In this document: positions 5,044 to 5,931 of the stretch, one piece after another
Position numbering within the stretch: position 1 is the first letter of the stretch
Layout: each line of letters starts with the position of its first letter
Origin: Actinomycetota bacterium
GTDB taxonomy: Bacteria > Actinomycetota > Actinomycetes > S36-B12
Length of the DNA stretch: 5,931 nt
Assembly (NCBI GenBank): GCA_027729865.1
Contig: JAQCBM010000123.1
Span: forward strand, 1 to 5,931
Direction: 5' to 3'
Translations under genes and position numbers: made by a program
The notes under the pieces: generated by a model
Seen by the model: the letters and a program-made list of their open reading frames with translations, nothing else
Databases searched by the model: none
Told to the model about the DNA's origin: nothing

Positions 5044-5931
5044 ATGGTGCGCTGGTTAACCGCAGGTGAATCCCATGGGCAGGCCCTCACGGCGATCGTG
5101 GAAGGCATACCTGCTCATGTGCGCGTCACCAGCGAGGACATCAGCCGCGATCTGGCACGCCGGCGTTTGGGCGCTGGGCGAGGAGCCCGAATGAAGTTCG
5201 AGGCCGATGCCGTTCGGATCCTGGGTGGTGTGCGGCACGGGGAGACCCTCGGCGGCCCCATCGCGATCGAGGTCGGTAACTCCGAATGGCCCAAGTGGGA
5301 CAAGGTCATGTCCGCCGATCCGGTTTCCGCCGAGGAAATCGAAGGGCTGGCACGCAACGCACCCTTGACCCGTCCGCGCCCCGGTCATGCGGACCTTGTG
5401 GGGATGCAGAAGTACGGATTCGATGACGCCCGCCCGATCCTCGAGCGCGCGAGCGCACGCGAAACGGCGGCCCGGGTTGCTCTGGGCGCGGTAGCTCGCG
5501 CCTTCTTGAAGCAGGCGGCCGATGTGAGCGTGGTCAGCCACGTGGTGCGTATTGGGACTGTTGCCGCTCCGGTGAATTCGGTGCCGACTGCCGACGACGC
5601 CGATCGCATCGACGCGAGTCCGGTGCGGTGTTTGAACGACGACGCTTCCTCCGCCATGGAGGACGAGATCACCCAGGCCCACAAGGATGGCGACACCCTG
5701 GGGGGTGTCATCGAAGTTGTGGTGCATGGTCTGCCGCCGGGCTTGGGGTCGCATGTGCATTGGGATCGGCGAATCGATGCGCGTCTTGCCGCAGCATTGA
5801 TGGGAATCCAAGCCATCAAGGGCGTGGAAGTGGGTGATGGTTTCGAGCTTGCCGAGACCCGGGGGTCCCAGGCCCAGGACGAGATCGTCAGTGACGACGG
5901 TTGGCTGACGCGCACCTCGGGCCGATCAGGT
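5044..5931 (+). CDS. aroC: Chorismate synthase, 5' part (C-terminus off the right edge)
   Basis: A cytoplasmic, reduced-FMN-dependent lyase that converts EPSP to chorismate, the last step of the shikimate pathway. The frame stays open to the edge, giving 296 of about 390-400 residues. Motifs are GESHG (8-12) with invariant H11, RRRLGAGRGARM (39-50), RHGETLGGPIAI (64-75), RPRPGHADL (110-118) with invariant H115, RPILERASARETAARVA (130-146), and GLPPGLGSHVHWDRR (229-243) followed by the MGIQAIKGVEVGDGF block (253-267). The final C-terminal signature lies beyond the window. The ATG at 5044 gives MVRWLTAGESHG, the normal family N-terminus; an in-frame ATG at 5032 would add four residues (MIGA), and an in-frame TGA at 5008 excludes anything further upstream. 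No strong Shine-Dalgarno precedes 5044. It is 75 bases after the prepilin peptidase gene, and aroK and aroB are expected to follow in actinobacteria. Confidence 0.97.
   Translation, partial: MVRWLTAGESHGQALTAIVEGIPAHVRVTSEDISRDLARRRLGAGRGARMKFEADAVRILGGVRHGETLGGPIAIEVGNSEWPKWDKVMSADPVSAEEIEGLARNAPLTRPRPGHADLVGMQKYGFDDARPILERASARETAARVALGAVARAFLKQAADVSVVSHVVRIGTVAAPVNSVPTADDADRIDASPVRCLNDDASSAMEDEITQAHKDGDTLGGVIEVVVHGLPPGLGSHVHWDRRIDARLAAALMGIQAIKGVEVGDGFELAETRGSQAQDEIVSDDGWLTRTSGRSG

Noticed and set aside
4260..5108. A 282-codon minus-strand open frame spanning the aroE end, the prepilin peptidase gene and the aroC start.
   Set aside because: Its translation is rich in Pro, Thr, Ser, Ala and Arg with no recognisable domain, it crosses three features, and it is antisense to genes with clear motifs. 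It is a typical GC-rich shadow frame.
5056..5811. A 251-codon minus-strand open frame within aroC.
   Set aside because: It lies wholly antisense to strongly conserved chorismate synthase sequence and shows no domain of its own.
1..5931. A novel defence, mobile or biosynthetic system.
   Set aside because: Every gene belongs to a known conserved housekeeping family in a standard actinobacterial order, and I saw no transposase, integrase, CRISPR-like repeat or toxin-antitoxin pair.

Overview
This window is a block of housekeeping genes, all on the + strand, from a GC-rich actinobacterium (GC judged by eye at roughly 60-65%). The order is alaS (3' part), ruvX, mltG, aroE, a short prepilin peptidase and aroC (5' part). 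This is the well-known actinobacterial arrangement; from memory, Mycobacterium tuberculosis has alaS, ruvX, mltG, aroE and a small type IV peptidase gene in the same order. GTG starts, actinobacterial-style motif variants (for example Gln in the MltG catalytic motif and TMPLK in AroE) and possible leaderless starts agree with this. I cannot name a genus.

Positions 2-4417 look like one translationally coupled operon. The alaS stop codon overlaps the ruvX Shine-Dalgarno, ruvX and mltG share an ATGA overlap, and mltG and aroE share a TGATG overlap. The products are alanyl-tRNA synthetase (translation), RuvX/YqgF nuclease (nucleic acid processing), MltG (membrane-bound endolytic murein transglycosylase) and shikimate dehydrogenase (aromatic amino acid pathway). 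They do not form one pathway.

Positions 4418-4479 (62 bases) are the first real gap. It holds a perfect TTATCCACA DnaA-box-like 9-mer just after the aroE stop, two small overlapping inverted repeats, and a -10-like TAGCCT six bases before the GTG of the prepilin peptidase, which has no usable Shine-Dalgarno. Positions 4480-4968 encode a 162-residue aspartic prepilin peptidase without the N-terminal methyltransferase domain. Positions 4969-5043 (75 bases) hold a GC-rich hairpin, three GTGAGC repeats and a weak -10-like element seven bases before the aroC ATG. aroC (chorismate synthase) runs off the right edge.

No mobile element, CRISPR array, tRNA, rRNA or recognisable new system is visible. 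The most interesting material is regulatory: the two short gaps flanking the prepilin peptidase gene, where both downstream genes look like leaderless-transcript candidates.
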